Shown: positions 26,581 to 36,170, numbered from the stretch's first letter. The stretch is DNA of 40,663 bases from an uncultured Flavobacteriales bacterium (GCA_905479325.1 CAJQLW010000021.1:1-40663); one strand, 5' to 3'. The notes: generated by a model not told the origin, from the sequence alone. Numbers and translations: made by a program.

Positions 26581-27789
26581 TTAGCTGTTCAATTTAAGGG
26601 AATGTCCCATTTTGTCTTTCTTCGTTTTTAAGTACGAAGCATTGTGTTCATTAGAAGCTATTTCTAAGGCAACATTCTCAACAATTTCTAGTCCATAGCC
26701 GATTAGCCCAGTTCGTTTTTTAGGGTTATTGGTCATCAACTTCATTTTAGTTACGCCTAAATCTCTTAAAATTTGAGCTCCAATACCATAATCTCTATTG
26801 TCCATGTTGAAGCCTAATTTCAAGTTCGCATCAACGGTATCGTAGCCTTCTTCTTGTAATTTGTAGGCCTTTAATTTGTTCAACAACCCAATGCCACGGC
26901 CCTCTTGGTTCATGTATACAATTACACCCTTTCCAGCCGCTTCTATGCTTCGCATTGCTTCTTGTAATTGAGGTCCACAATCGCATCTGCAAGAACCAAA
27001 AATATCTCCAGTCATGCAAGAGGAGTGAACTCGAACTAAAACCTTCTCATCTTCAGCCCAAGTACCTTTGGTTAGTGCTAAATGCTCTTCTCCGGTTGTG
27101 GTTTGGGTGTAGTGCACCATGTTAAAATCACCGTATTCAGTTGGCAATTTTATTTCTATTTCTCTGGTCACCAACGATTCGTGCTTCATTCTGTAAGCAA
27201 TTAAATCTTTAATGGTGACCAACTTTAAGTCGTGCTTTTTAGCAATTTTTATCAAGTCAGGAAGACGTGCCATGGTGCCATCTTCATTCATAATTTCTAC
27301 AATAACGCCTGCAGGTTGCATTCCGGCTAAACGCGCAAAATCAATCGCTGCTTCGGTATGTCCGGCTCGTCTTAAAACACCGCCTTTTTTAGCCCGTAAT
27401 GGGAAAATGTGTCCTGGTTTACCAAGTTCTTCTGCTTTTGTTTCAGGATTTACCAATGCAAGAACCGTTTTTGAGCGATCGCTTGCGGAAATTCCGGTAG
27501 AAGTACCGTGACCAATCAAATCAATAGAAACGGTGAACGGTGTTTCGTAGGCTGCTGTATTTTGATCTACCATGAGGTTAAGGCCTAACTCATCGCAACG
27601 CTCTTCAACTAACGGAGCGCAAATTAAACCCCTTCCGTGAGTTGCCATAAAATTGATAACTTGTGGGTTAACCTTCTCTGCGGCAATTAAAAAATCGCCT
27701 TCATTCTCTCGATCCTCATCGTCAACTACAATAATAATCTCTCCGTTTTTTATGGCGTCAATGGCCTCTTCTATGGTATTCAAATCCAT
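26581..27789 (-). CDS. ribBA: Bifunctional RibBA: DHBP synthase / GTP cyclohydrolase II
   Basis: A 402-residue fusion for riboflavin synthesis. Residues about 1-200 make 3,4-dihydroxy-2-butanone 4-phosphate from ribulose 5-phosphate: [33 protein letters not shown] and [17 protein letters not shown]. Residues about 205-400 open [23 protein letters not shown] (zinc Cys), [15 protein letters not shown] and [16 protein letters not shown]. Both active sites look complete. No FMN riboswitch is visible upstream. A -7 box lies 16 bases before the ATG. Confidence 0.95.
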   Translation of the reverse strand: MDLNTIEEAIDAIKNGEIIIVVDDEDRENEGDFLIAAEKVNPQVINFMATHGRGLICAPLVEERCDELGLNLMVDQNTAAYETPFTVSIDLIGHGTSTGISASDRSKTVLALVNPETKAEELGKPGHIFPLRAKKGGVLRRAGHTEAAIDFARLAGMQPAGVIVEIMNEDGTMARLPDLIKIAKKHDLKLVTIKDLIAYRMKHESLVTREIEIKLPTEYGDFNMVHYTQTTTGEEHLALTKGTWAEDEKVLVRVHSSCMTGDIFGSCRCDCGPQLQEAMRSIEAAGKGVIVYMNQEGRGIGLLNKLKAYKLQEEGYDTVDANLKLGFNMDNRDYGIGAQILRDLGVTKMKLMTNNPKKRTGLIGYGLEIVENVALEIASNEHNASYLKTKKDKMGHSLKLNS

Positions 27790-27805
27790 GTTTGATTGTT
27801 TTGTA

Positions 27806-27813
27806 CAAAAGTA
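27806..27813 (-). promoter_or_regulatory. -7 promoter box (TACTTTTG) of ribBA
   Basis: A perfect TAnnTTTG on the minus strand 16 bases before the ribBA ATG; the leader would be only about 12 bases, too short for a riboswitch. Confidence 0.45.
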
Positions 27814-27855
27814 AACCGATGAAATTAGATATAGTTGTAAAAGAATGGATATTTA

Positions 27856-29112
27856 CTACAAAGAATCTAAACTAAAATGTTTGGCCACTTTCAATTCGCT
27901 AACTCGGTCTTTTGAATATTCAAGATACTCCATATTTGAGGAATCATTTTCTTCTAAATAGAGCTCGTAATATTTTAAGGCTGTGTTTTTATCCTTGAAG
28001 AACGTATCGTAGTTTCTAGCCAAATGATAGAGAAGTATTTTGTCTTTTGTTTCGCTGTATGCCGCTTTGTATAGTTGAATGGATTTTTGATAATTCCCCA
28101 ATTCTTCTTCAACGATAGCCAAACGAGTATAATAATTCCCAATGTTTTCGCTAATACCCAACTCAATTGCCTTGCCTAAGTAATTTGCCGCTTCTTCATT
28201 GTTTCCAATTTCTTGATACGATAGGCCAACATAATAATGCAGAACTTCAGAATCTTCATCTACTTTTATAACGTTAGATAAACGCTGAATGCACTTTTCA
28301 AACTCATTCAAATGAAATTGCGCAATTCCCTCTAATTTTTGAACCACTAAATTGCTGTCAGCAATGTTGTAATACAAATTGCATTTTGAAACTACATCCT
28401 TATAATCCCTCAGTCGATACGCAATGTTAATGGCCTGCATTACAAACTTTTTATTTTCAGGGTGTTGTTCCAAGCAACTTCGGTTTAACACATCAGCTCG
28501 GCCTACGTTGTTTATTTTAAGGGAAATTTCGATCAAAGCGATTTTGCTTTCAACGTCATTTGGATTTAACTCAATTGCTCGCTCAAAGGCAGCGTAAACG
28601 TGTGTTGGCAGGTTTAGTGAGTCAAGAAATTTCCTAGCTTTTAGCAAGGTTTCTCGATTTAGATTTGTTCGAGAAGAGTCTTTAAAAACAAAAAATAGTT
28701 GTGCTCTAGAAATACTTGTGTAAGGACTATTGGTGAGAGCTTGTCCCATTCTTTTATAGTAATAGGCATTGTTCGGTTGCAGTATACTTAATTGCAAATA
28801 AATTAAGTAGGCTCCCATTTTGTCGTCTAACTTAAGTTGCTGCTCGCCTAAAAAATTCAGGTAGGTAACATTTAAACTGTCTTGTTCAAGCGCCTTTTTT
28901 ACCGCCTTTAATGCCTCTTCACTTTGACCGAGTTTGCTGTAACTTTTAGCGAGCAGGTAGAAATCTGAAGCAGGTAGCAGAGACTCTAAGCTTACAGAAT
29001 TTACTGCCTTTTGGAATTCGTAGCTAGAATAATAAAATTCGAGAGAATCGTTCTTTTGAGCAGAAACATAAATGCATAAAAGGAAGGAAAAAAAGAATAA
29101 AACTCTATTCAT
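27856..29112 (-). CDS. Exported tetratricopeptide-repeat protein
   Basis: A 418-residue protein with a signal peptide (cleavage after VSAQ, about 18) and at least six TPR units, for example FYLLAKSYSKLGQSEEALKA, YYYKRMGQALTN, AFERAIELNPNDVESKIAL, LHYYVGLSYQEIGNNEEAAN and YYTRLAIVEEELGNYQKSIQ. TPR arrays bind partner proteins; no enzyme motif is present. The ATG overlaps the coiled-coil lipoprotein gene by 8 bases and follows the patatin gene, so all three are probably one operon. The role of the group is unknown. Confidence 0.85.
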   Translation of the reverse strand: MNRVLFFFSFLLCIYVSAQKNDSLEFYYSSYEFQKAVNSVSLESLLPASDFYLLAKSYSKLGQSEEALKAVKKALEQDSLNVTYLNFLGEQQLKLDDKMGAYLIYLQLSILQPNNAYYYKRMGQALTNSPYTSISRAQLFFVFKDSSRTNLNRETLLKARKFLDSLNLPTHVYAAFERAIELNPNDVESKIALIEISLKINNVGRADVLNRSCLEQHPENKKFVMQAINIAYRLRDYKDVVSKCNLYYNIADSNLVVQKLEGIAQFHLNEFEKCIQRLSNVIKVDEDSEVLHYYVGLSYQEIGNNEEAANYLGKAIELGISENIGNYYTRLAIVEEELGNYQKSIQLYKAAYSETKDKILLYHLARNYDTFFKDKNTALKYYELYLEENDSSNMEYLEYSKDRVSELKVAKHFSLDSL

Positions 29113-29335
29113 TGCCTATAATAATGGAGTCGCTTTTTAATTCATTTTTCAGCTCAGACAATTCTGCGCTAACATTTAAAAGTTGGGCTTCAGTCGCTTC
29201 CAATTTTGTCTTCATTCCCTCAATTTCTTGTTTAAAGTTTTCGTGATCAGCATGGTATTCTTTTTTAGTTGTTTCATTACAAGCTACTAAACTAATGAAC
29301 AGTAAGGTGGCAAGGTTGATTTGTAATCGTTTCAT
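29105..29335 (-). CDS. Small coiled-coil lipoprotein
   Basis: A 76-residue protein: signal peptide with lipobox SLVAC (Cys19), then a charged helix, ENFKQEIEGMKTKLEATEAQ and LLNVSAELSELKNELKSDS, with heptad spacing of hydrophobic residues, a probable coiled coil. It resembles small Lpp-like proteins in layout but no specific family is recognised. Its ATG overlaps the patatin stop (ATGA) and its end overlaps the TPR gene, so it is translationally coupled on both sides. Confidence 0.7.
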   Translation of the reverse strand: MKRLQINLATLLFISLVACNETTKKEYHADHENFKQEIEGMKTKLEATEAQLLNVSAELSELKNELKSDSIIIGNE

Positions 29336-31539
29336 AAGGCAGAGTTTAAAAGTTGTTTTAAGCGTTTTTCTGTTGCTTTATTTGCTTCTAAAGATACTGA
29401 ATTTAGTATTTGTTGTTTCTCCCTTGCGTTCAAATGCCAACTTAACGAAATGGGTGCCTCCGCACTTTTATTTAAATTGTAGGGTAAAATTTCTATTTTG
29501 CCTTTGTATGCCGCTTGCAAATAATGGGCTAATTCTAAGTGGTCGTATTTCTGCACATCAAACCAATTCCAATACAGGCTACCAAACGGCCCAAGTAGTT
29601 CGTTCACCATGCTTTGCGCTCTATTTTGTGGAACTTTATCTTGATCTAAACCATCTTTAATTTGCAGAATAACAATTTGTGAGGTGTTTTCTTGGAACCA
29701 TTCTTTCAGCTGCTCAATGTAATTTAGGGTGGTGATCATTCCAAAATTGTCTTTCAAACCTGAATCAAAAACTTCAACTTTCGGTTGAGTGGGTAAACTT
29801 ACTGAAGGTAAAACGTAAGGGAATGAAGCGTTCATTCTGAGCAGAGTAGTAAAATCCAATTGGTTGGGACTGTTGTTTACAAACAAGCTTTGGAAATCAA
29901 CATTCTCGTTATTGTTGGTGCAAAGAAAGCGAAGAGGGAAGTTGGAGACGAGTAGTCTTCTGTTGTCGTTTATGATGGAAGGCGTAATGATAAAAGAAGG
30001 GATTTTAGCAGAAAGTTCAGCCTCGCGATAATCGCCCAGCGTTTTAGCCAGAACGGAGTCGGTATTCTTGTGCAGTTCCTTCTCAAAAATGTACCCTCGA
30101 TCTTTCCAATGCGTTTCACCATTCAGCTCAAAACGATGACTTCGAATCAAGACATCATTCACGGCTAGGGTAAAGATGGTGGGGTTCAAAATATCTTTCC
30201 CCATATTTTTTACTTGCTTGCTCTGCAGTTTATTTTGCAGGTACAATTCTCGGTGATAAGCCAAACCAATCATTCCTCCAGATGAGCCGGTACCCAAATT
30301 GATATGATGCATCAGCTCACCTCGGGTTTGTTCGTTTAAATGTTGCATGGCCAAAAACGACCACATGGCTGCTCTTGAACCACCGCCACTCGTTGCAACA
30401 AAAATAGCTACGGGTTTTTCTTGTCCCGTTCTCTTTTTCCAATTTTACAAGCGCTGTATGGCCAATGCAACATCCGATTTTACTTCTTCAGTTGACGGAA
30501 AAGTTAAACTTTTAGCATAGTCCACTTCGTTTTTATAACTCATGCCAAATGCCTTACTTTCAAAGTAATGATTGTCGGATTTTGAGAGTTGATTGAGAAC
30601 GAAAAAGGATATTATGAGGATGATGAGCGTCCATCCTTTTGTCCAAGAACGTATGGCTGAACTCAGCATTAACAAGATGGTAAGAAGTAAAATAATAGAA
30701 GCTCCTGCCGGAATTAGCAGCACTTCATTTTCTCGAAAAGCACCCAATATTAAAATAGAGGCAACCACCGTTAGTTGAAAAAATGAGGCATTTACATGGT
30801 TTTGCCGAAATACTTTCGAAAGCATTTCCTTGTCGTAATGATTGGAAGGTCGGGTTGCTTTAACTTTTAAACGAGCATTTAAATAACTTTCAATTCTCCA
30901 GCTTTTATCATCGTTGTTCTCATACCATAGTTTGTTTTTCTTTTGCAGAATGGCGTTAGTTGGCCCTTCTTCTGTCGTGCCTAGCGCCAAAACTTTGGCA
31001 ATTTCTTTTCCAAAAAGTTTTTCAAAATCTTTATTGGTAGCTAAAAAATACAAGGTTGAACTTACTGTAAAAAGTACGTAGCCCAACACAAATCCAAACA
31101 GTCTGTAAATTATTTCTACCTCACTAAAGCTTTCATTGGTAGATAAAAAGGAGTACGCGTAAAGTAAATAGGTGACAATAAAAATGGATGGAATTAAAGA
31201 ATTGTTTAAAGAGTATTTAAAGAAGGGCTTAGATAGAGTTGCTAAGAATGGAAAGCGAAAACCATTCATAATGTAGCTGGATAAATTAAAAGCAACTACA
31301 AAGCCGCCAATGGCGAAACCAACAATGAAGTAGCTCATAAAACTAAGCTCTCAAAGGTATTCTGGGGCTAAAAACAAGTAAGGAATACCGTATTTTAATC
31401 CGAGGTTTCCGGTAATGGTTAAAAACAACATAAACCAAAAAAGCAACAGTTGCTGGTTTTTTTTGATGTGCACAAAAAGTAACTGCAACGGAAAGAAATA
31501 AACCAGCTGCACTAAAAAGGATGTACTTGATTTACTCAT
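29332..31539 (-). pseudogene. Membrane patatin-like phospholipase gene interrupted by two stops
   Basis: One reading frame of 736 codons runs from ATG 31537-31539 (MSKSSTSFLVQLVYFF) to TGA 29332-29334 and is interrupted twice: TGA at 31351-31353 after LFLAPEYL, and TAA at 30445-30447 after DVALAIQRL. All three pieces are in the same frame and together form one family architecture: several N-terminal membrane helices (about 10-330) and a C-terminal patatin lipase domain. The oxyanion loop SGGGSRAAMW lies just after the second stop, the nucleophile motif is GTGSSGGMIG, and the catalytic Asp is in FDSGLKDN. The lipase part could restart at ATG 30366, but that would cut off the oxyanion loop. Lost codons were probably Gly (GGA) and Glu (GAA). 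Downstream genes overlap, so polar effects are possible. Confidence 0.82.
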
Positions 31540-31543
31540 GTTT

Positions 31544-32539
31544 TTATGCATTCAAAACGTACTCAAGTATACGTTTTTTTGGGTCAAACGGAGCTAGTTC
31601 ATCCAAACCAAGTTTTTCAATTGCTAGGTTGATTGTTTCTTGCTCTTCTACATCAGCTTGGAGAGAATACTTTTTTCCTGTTTCTAGCAGGGCTGATTTC
31701 GGAATAAGACCAATTAACTCAGAACCTGTTACAGTAACTCCATACTTTTCGGCCAACTGCTTTGTTGTTTCAAAAACTTCATACAAGCTAGTCGTTTTAT
31801 AGTCGATTAGGTTAATGGAAACCTGCGCTATGTCAAAATCTTTAATGTACCAGCCGATTGCTTTTACCTTTTTTAGTAACCCTGGTTGGTATATGGTTTT
31901 ACCATTCTCCTTTCCAATTGGGCGGCCTAATTCTCTTAAGTCAAATGCAATTTCTTGTGCAATTTTAGAATCTTTTGTATTGAGGTTAATGTTATACGCC
32001 ACGAGGAAGTTTCTTGCTCCCATAACAGTTCCACCAGTTTTAGGATTAAAATTTCCAAAGTCGGGCAACCACTTTTTGCTTGCTATTCGACTTTCCAATT
32101 GTTCGTAATCTCCAATTCTGTGTTTGGCCAAATTTCTTCGAGTTTCGTTACTCGCTGACTCCTCATACAAGAAAATAGGAATGCCTAGCTCTTCAGCAAC
32201 TCTATTGGCAAATTCGTTCACCAATGGAATTAACTCTTGCATGCTGATTCCTGAGATAGGAACAAAGGGACAAACGTCACACGCTCCAATTCTAGGGTGT
32301 TCGCCCTTGTGGTTTCGCATGTCAATTAATTCACTGGCCGCTTGCATGGCCTTGAAGGTTGCTTCAAAAACAGCATCAACTTCTCCGGCATAGGAAAAAA
32401 CAGTTCGGTTAGCTGCTATTCCTGAATCTTGGTGTAATAATTTTACACCCTTACTTGACTGAATAGCTTTTGCAATCGCCGCTAAGGTTTCTTGGTTTGC
32501 TCCTTCTGAGAAGTTCGGAATGCATTCTATAATTTTCAA
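31544..32539 (-). CDS. ftcD: Glutamate formimidoyltransferase
   Basis: A 331-residue enzyme moving the formimino group of N-formimino-L-glutamate to tetrahydrofolate in histidine degradation. Seen: IECIPNFSEGANQETLAAIA (about 3-22), HQDSGIAANRTVFSYAG (about 36-52), IDMRNHKGEHPRIGACDVCP (about 72-91), FLYEESASNETRRNLAK and VMGARNFLVAYNINLNTKD. It is the transferase alone, without the cyclodeaminase domain found in animal FTCD; no separate cyclodeaminase (fchA) is in the window. It lies downstream of hutI and hutG on the same strand, with a 161-base gap to hutG. Its stop lies 5 bases from the patatin start. Confidence 0.93.
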   Translation of the reverse strand: MKIIECIPNFSEGANQETLAAIAKAIQSSKGVKLLHQDSGIAANRTVFSYAGEVDAVFEATFKAMQAASELIDMRNHKGEHPRIGACDVCPFVPISGISMQELIPLVNEFANRVAEELGIPIFLYEESASNETRRNLAKHRIGDYEQLESRIASKKWLPDFGNFNPKTGGTVMGARNFLVAYNINLNTKDSKIAQEIAFDLRELGRPIGKENGKTIYQPGLLKKVKAIGWYIKDFDIAQVSINLIDYKTTSLYEVFETTKQLAEKYGVTVTGSELIGLIPKSALLETGKKYSLQADVEEQETINLAIEKLGLDELAPFDPKKRILEYVLNA

Positions 32540-32700
32540 TCGGTTTAGGAATTACGAATTATGAAATTTTAAATTACGAAATAGTTCGTGTAAACGAAAA
32601 GGGTTTTGTGAAGCGTTATTGCTAGTTTTCCCTACAAGGGAATTTAAAGGTTTCTAAATGCGGCAGTGCAGTATAAATTCAAAATTCTCAGATTTATAAT
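32540..32700. repeat. AT-rich intergenic region with AATTACGAATTATGAAA-type short repeats
   Basis: Copies of an AATTACGAA/AATTCAAAATT-like word occur at about 32549-32582 and 32676-32706, bracketing a stretch with no ORF. Short AATTACGAATT repeats are common between flavobacterial genes. A small hairpin, TTTTCCCT/AGGGAATT (32624-32645), lies between them. Effect on the hut genes is unknown. Confidence 0.4.
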
Positions 32701-33720
32701 TCAAAATTGAGTTTTTGCTTTAATAAAATCGCTTACAAAATAACTGAGTAACTTACCAACTTGTGGCCCCGCATTTTCATCTGTTGAAAGTGAGGGAGCA
32801 GCTTCAGGTAAATGCAAATAACGTGCATTGGGCAGTCGCCCTGCTTGGTGTAAATACTGCCGAGCTTGCAAGGCACTAATGCCCGACGGAGTTTGAGCAG
32901 ATGAAGGAAAGTTTTCAATTGCATCGCAGTCTAACTCCACACCATATGGCTGTGCACCAACAAAGGTTAAACTAATGTTGACGGCGTCTTCAAAGTCAAT
33001 TTCGTTGCGCAGAAAAATAGTTTCATAAGTTGAATAGTCTACCAAATCTTGCTCCATGCGATCAATCATTTCTTGTGAATTGTAATTTTCGTGCAAACCA
33101 ACAATTGAGTATTTTTCGAGGAAACCCTCACTTTTTGCATACGAGAAACCATTGCCGGAATGTCTTCCCTCTAAAGGCCTGTAATCGGCATGTGGATCAA
33201 GGTTAACGCAATTAATGGCTTGCTGTAAGGCTTTTGAAGTTCCTTTTAGTAGACCATAACAGTTATTATGACCGCCACCGATTACAATGGGAATTTTGTT
33301 GGCAGCAACAATTCGCTCAATTATCGCAGTCACTTCTTCGTCAATCTGTTCCACAACTTTTCGTAGCTGCTTTAAACTGCCAAATTCGTAGCCTTCTAAC
33401 CGATTAAAATTGAAGGCTCCTAACAGTAAAATGTCTTGTCCCGAGAGTAATTCCGTTTCTTGAACGTTTAAAAATTTCGATAAAAACTCTTTCCAGGCAC
33501 TCGATGCACCTCCTCTTCCTTCGTTGGCTCTAGGTCCTACATCTTCAGGAATTCCAACAATAACAAATTGGGCAGGGCAGTTTTGCAGGTCACTATCAGC
33601 ATAATCGCTTCCTGCAAGCATTTTTTCGCCCAATTTTGTTTCTCCTTTTCGCTGCGAACAAAGCTTCCAAATATCTTTCGATTGAATTAAGTCTAAGTGC
33701 ATGTTAAATGATTTTTCCAT
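32701..33720 (-). CDS. hutG: Formimidoylglutamase (HutG), arginase family
   Basis: A 339-residue ureohydrolase-family enzyme that hydrolyses N-formimino-L-glutamate to glutamate and formamide with two Mn ions. Metal ligands visible: IVIGGGHNNCYG (His), NLDPHADYRPLEGRHSGNGF (Asp-x-His-x-Asp) and VELDCDAIENFPS (Asp-x-Asp). EGRGGASSAWKEF near residue 68 is the family substrate-side loop. Its first 17 bases overlap the hutI gene end, so the two are translated together. It acts on the same substrate as FtcD downstream, giving two outlets for one intermediate. Confidence 0.93.
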   Translation of the reverse strand: MEKSFNMHLDLIQSKDIWKLCSQRKGETKLGEKMLAGSDYADSDLQNCPAQFVIVGIPEDVGPRANEGRGGASSAWKEFLSKFLNVQETELLSGQDILLLGAFNFNRLEGYEFGSLKQLRKVVEQIDEEVTAIIERIVAANKIPIVIGGGHNNCYGLLKGTSKALQQAINCVNLDPHADYRPLEGRHSGNGFSYAKSEGFLEKYSIVGLHENYNSQEMIDRMEQDLVDYSTYETIFLRNEIDFEDAVNISLTFVGAQPYGVELDCDAIENFPSSAQTPSGISALQARQYLHQAGRLPNARYLHLPEAAPSLSTDENAGPQVGKLLSYFVSDFIKAKTQF

Positions 33721-34927
33721 TAATAATTACCTGTTCTATTGAGTCTTTTCCAAAAGAATAAGGAATAAACGCAAGTGAATTTATTTCTTCTGTGATCATT
33801 AAATTGGCCTTTTTCCCAACGGCAATACTTCCATATTCGTTTTGCAATTCCATGGCAAAGGCTCCGTTTATGGTAGCTGCGTTTATGGCTTCCTCAGGTG
33901 TCATTTTTAACTTAACACATGCTAACGAAACCACCAAGTTCATATTTCCCGAGGGCGATGAACCCGGATTATAATCTGATGCTAACGCAACGGCAACACC
34001 TTCATCTACGAGTTTCCTTCCCGGTTGGTAAGGGTCACTTAAAAAGAAGGGGGCAGAAGGCAACAGTGTCGCAATGGTTTCAGAGTTCTTCAAGCATTCA
34101 ATTTCTGCATCGTTAACTACCTCTAAATGATCTACCGATAAAGCATTATTGGCGACACACAGTTCAATTCCTCCCATGCAATTGAATTGATTGGTGTGAA
34201 TTTTCGGCTTCAAACCATATTGAGCTCCTGCTTTTATGATTTGTTCTGTTTCTTCCACCGAAAAGGCTACTTTTTCGCAAAATGCGTCGATGTAATCGGC
34301 CAAACCTTCCTCGGCAATTTGAGGTAGCATTTCGTTCACAATTAAGTCGATGTAGCCTTGGTGGTTGTTCTTGTATTCGGCAGGGTAGGAGTGAGCTCCC
34401 AAAAAATTGGCTTTTATTGGAATCGGGCTCTTTTCTTTCAGTCGTTTAATCACCCGCAGCATTTTTAACTCACCTTCAACTGATAGTCCATAGCCACTTT
34501 TAATTTCAATGGCACCAGTTCCCATTTTTATTACTTGCATCAACCTTTTCCACGCTGAGTTAAACAAGTCGTCTTCCGAAGTATTTTGAAGTTTTTTAGC
34601 TGAATTTAAAATTCCACCACCTGCCAATGCAATTTCTTCATAGCTTTTACCTTTTAAGCGCATTTCAAACTCTTCTTCTCTGCTTGTGGCAAAAACCAAG
34701 TGGGTATGAGAATCGCACCATGTTGGGAGCACCATTTTACCTGTTGCATCGATGGTGTTGTTGGTAGTTTCTGGACAAGTATCCATTGCGCCAAAGTCTT
34801 TTATGCTATCATTTTCAATTAACAACCAAGCGTTATCTATCCTTTTCAATTCGGACAGTTTTTTTCCTCGAAGGGCTTTTGTTGGTGCACTGGTTTGTAA
34901 AAGTGATTTAATGTTTTTAATCAGCAT
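33704..34927 (-). CDS. hutI: Imidazolonepropionase
   Basis: A 407-residue amidohydrolase that converts 4-imidazolone-5-propionate to N-formimino-L-glutamate. Metal site CDSHTHLVFATSREEEFEMR (about 70-89), AGGGILNSAK, IEIKSGYGLSVEGELKMLRV (about 138-157), LGAHSYPAEYK (about 173-183), KIHTNQFNCMGGIEL, SVDHLEVV and ALASDYNPGSSPSGNM are all there. Length is typical. First gene of the hutI-hutG-ftcD set; a -7 box lies 28 bases upstream. hutH and hutU, needed for the first two steps, are not in the window. Confidence 0.95.
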   Translation of the reverse strand: MLIKNIKSLLQTSAPTKALRGKKLSELKRIDNAWLLIENDSIKDFGAMDTCPETTNNTIDATGKMVLPTWCDSHTHLVFATSREEEFEMRLKGKSYEEIALAGGGILNSAKKLQNTSEDDLFNSAWKRLMQVIKMGTGAIEIKSGYGLSVEGELKMLRVIKRLKEKSPIPIKANFLGAHSYPAEYKNNHQGYIDLIVNEMLPQIAEEGLADYIDAFCEKVAFSVEETEQIIKAGAQYGLKPKIHTNQFNCMGGIELCVANNALSVDHLEVVNDAEIECLKNSETIATLLPSAPFFLSDPYQPGRKLVDEGVAVALASDYNPGSSPSGNMNLVVSLACVKLKMTPEEAINAATINGAFAMELQNEYGSIAVGKKANLMITEEINSLAFIPYSFGKDSIEQVIINGKII

Positions 34928-34955
34928 GCGTGAAATGTTGTTTTTTGTATTGATT

Positions 34956-34963
34956 CAAACTTA
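34956..34963 (-). promoter_or_regulatory. -7 promoter box (TAAGTTTG) of the hut operon
   Basis: A perfect TAnnTTTG on the minus strand 28 bases before the hutI ATG, in the 46-base gap after the ATPase gene. No regulator gene or clear operator is adjacent. Confidence 0.45.
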
Positions 34964-34973
34964 CAAAATAGCA

Positions 34974-36152
34974 TTAGTATAAAAAGCCAAATTGGTACAA
35001 TGGAATTTGATTTTGGTAGGCGACAATAATGTCATCTTTCGCCAAAATAACTCGTTCCATGTTTTTATAGTTAGCCATTTTTTTATTTTTTCCGCCCACT
35101 TCGTAAACGGTGTCTCCCAATAAAAAGTCTCCCTTCGGGGGAATGCTTATTTCCTTTCCCAAAGTCCTTAATTGCGACATGAAAAAGGTCTCTCGTACAT
35201 TGCCAATATCGCTTTTTTGAGGCTCTACTAATGTGAAATTCAGGTTGGTATTGTCTAAATATACCTTCTCTGGTTTTGCTAAGCCTTGTATTCCTTTGGC
35301 AGAAGAAGCGAATTGAGAAATTAGACCGGCTCGTTCCAAATAATTCAGATACTCCACCAGTAAATTTCTTGAAATGTTCGTTTTCTCGGCTAACTTGCTG
35401 ATGTTGGGTTTAAACGGAACGCTCTCCGCAATAATTCGAAGTAACTTTTTCAATTTCATAATGGTGGAAGGTTTCAAATCCAAATAATGAACCAAATCCA
35501 CTTCCATAATGGCGTTAACCACGTTAATCATCTTTATTTCAAACGATTTTTCTTGGTAAAAAGGGTAGAATCCTTTTTTGAGGTAATTGTTGAAATGATA
35601 CAAAGGCTGTTCAATTGTCAACGGAAACCTTCCGGCAGAAATGGTTTCTAAATCTACCACCGGCAAATCCAGTTCTAATTCAAAATTCAAATACTCTCTA
35701 AACGATAAACCATGCAAAATGTACGGAACTGCTCTTCTGCTCAAATCGCCGTAACCTTTCAAAATATCAAGAATGGAACTGCCCGTGAATACAACTTTTA
35801 GTTTCGGAATGCTATCGTAGATGTGTTTTACCTCACCTGACCATTTTTCGTACTTGTGAATCTCATCGATGTACAAATATTCGCCACCGTTATTGTAATG
35901 CGCCAAGGCAACTTCAATTAATTTGAACCCATAAATGTATAAGCTGTCCGCTGAAATGTAGAGGTACTTTCCAGAGTCTCTGTTGGCTTTAACTCTTTGA
36001 ATAAGCAAAGTCGTTTTTCCAGTTCCTCGTTGTCCGGTAATCGCAATCAATTGTTGTTCCCAATCGATACTGTCAAACAGGTACCGCTTTGGCTCCATAG
36101 AGGTGCCGTTCAAAATCCTTTCCTGACTATCTAATAATACTTGAATGTCCAT
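34974..36152 (-). CDS. AAA ATPase with DUF4143 domain
   Basis: A 392-residue ATPase of the ATPase/DUF4143 group: Walker A AITGQRGTGKTTLLIQR (about 37-53), Walker B EYLYIDEIHKYEKWSGEVKH (about 91-110), sensor FTGSSILDI (about 120-128), SRRAVPYILHGLSFREYLNF, a winged-helix-like segment (KLAEKTNISRNLLVEYLNYL) and a C-terminal restriction-endonuclease-like part (GDFLLGDTVYEVGGKNK). Such genes are widespread, often mobile or patchily distributed, and their role is unknown. It is single, with its own promoter and an inverted repeat between the -7 box and the ATG, suggesting autoregulation. It is an accessory gene between hut and yebC. Confidence 0.85.
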   Translation of the reverse strand: MDIQVLLDSQERILNGTSMEPKRYLFDSIDWEQQLIAITGQRGTGKTTLLIQRVKANRDSGKYLYISADSLYIYGFKLIEVALAHYNNGGEYLYIDEIHKYEKWSGEVKHIYDSIPKLKVVFTGSSILDILKGYGDLSRRAVPYILHGLSFREYLNFELELDLPVVDLETISAGRFPLTIEQPLYHFNNYLKKGFYPFYQEKSFEIKMINVVNAIMEVDLVHYLDLKPSTIMKLKKLLRIIAESVPFKPNISKLAEKTNISRNLLVEYLNYLERAGLISQFASSAKGIQGLAKPEKVYLDNTNLNFTLVEPQKSDIGNVRETFFMSQLRTLGKEISIPPKGDFLLGDTVYEVGGKNKKMANYKNMERVILAKDDIIVAYQNQIPLYQFGFLY

Positions 36153-36153
36153 T

Positions 36154-36169
36154 ATGGTAAGTTAACCAT
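36154..36169 (-). promoter_or_regulatory. Inverted repeat (ATGGTaagttaACCAT) at the ATPase transcription start
   Basis: Five-base arms ATGGT and ACCAT around 6 bases, between the -7 box (36171-36178) and the ATG (36150-36152). Placed where a repressor would block transcription start. A partial copy (ATTACCATAA) is at 36249-36258. Confidence 0.4.
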
Positions 36170-36170
36170 G

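Noticed and set aside
27790-27855. An FMN riboswitch before ribBA
   Set aside because: The leader after the -7 box is about 12 bases and the gap to the next gene is 66 bases, too short for the aptamer.
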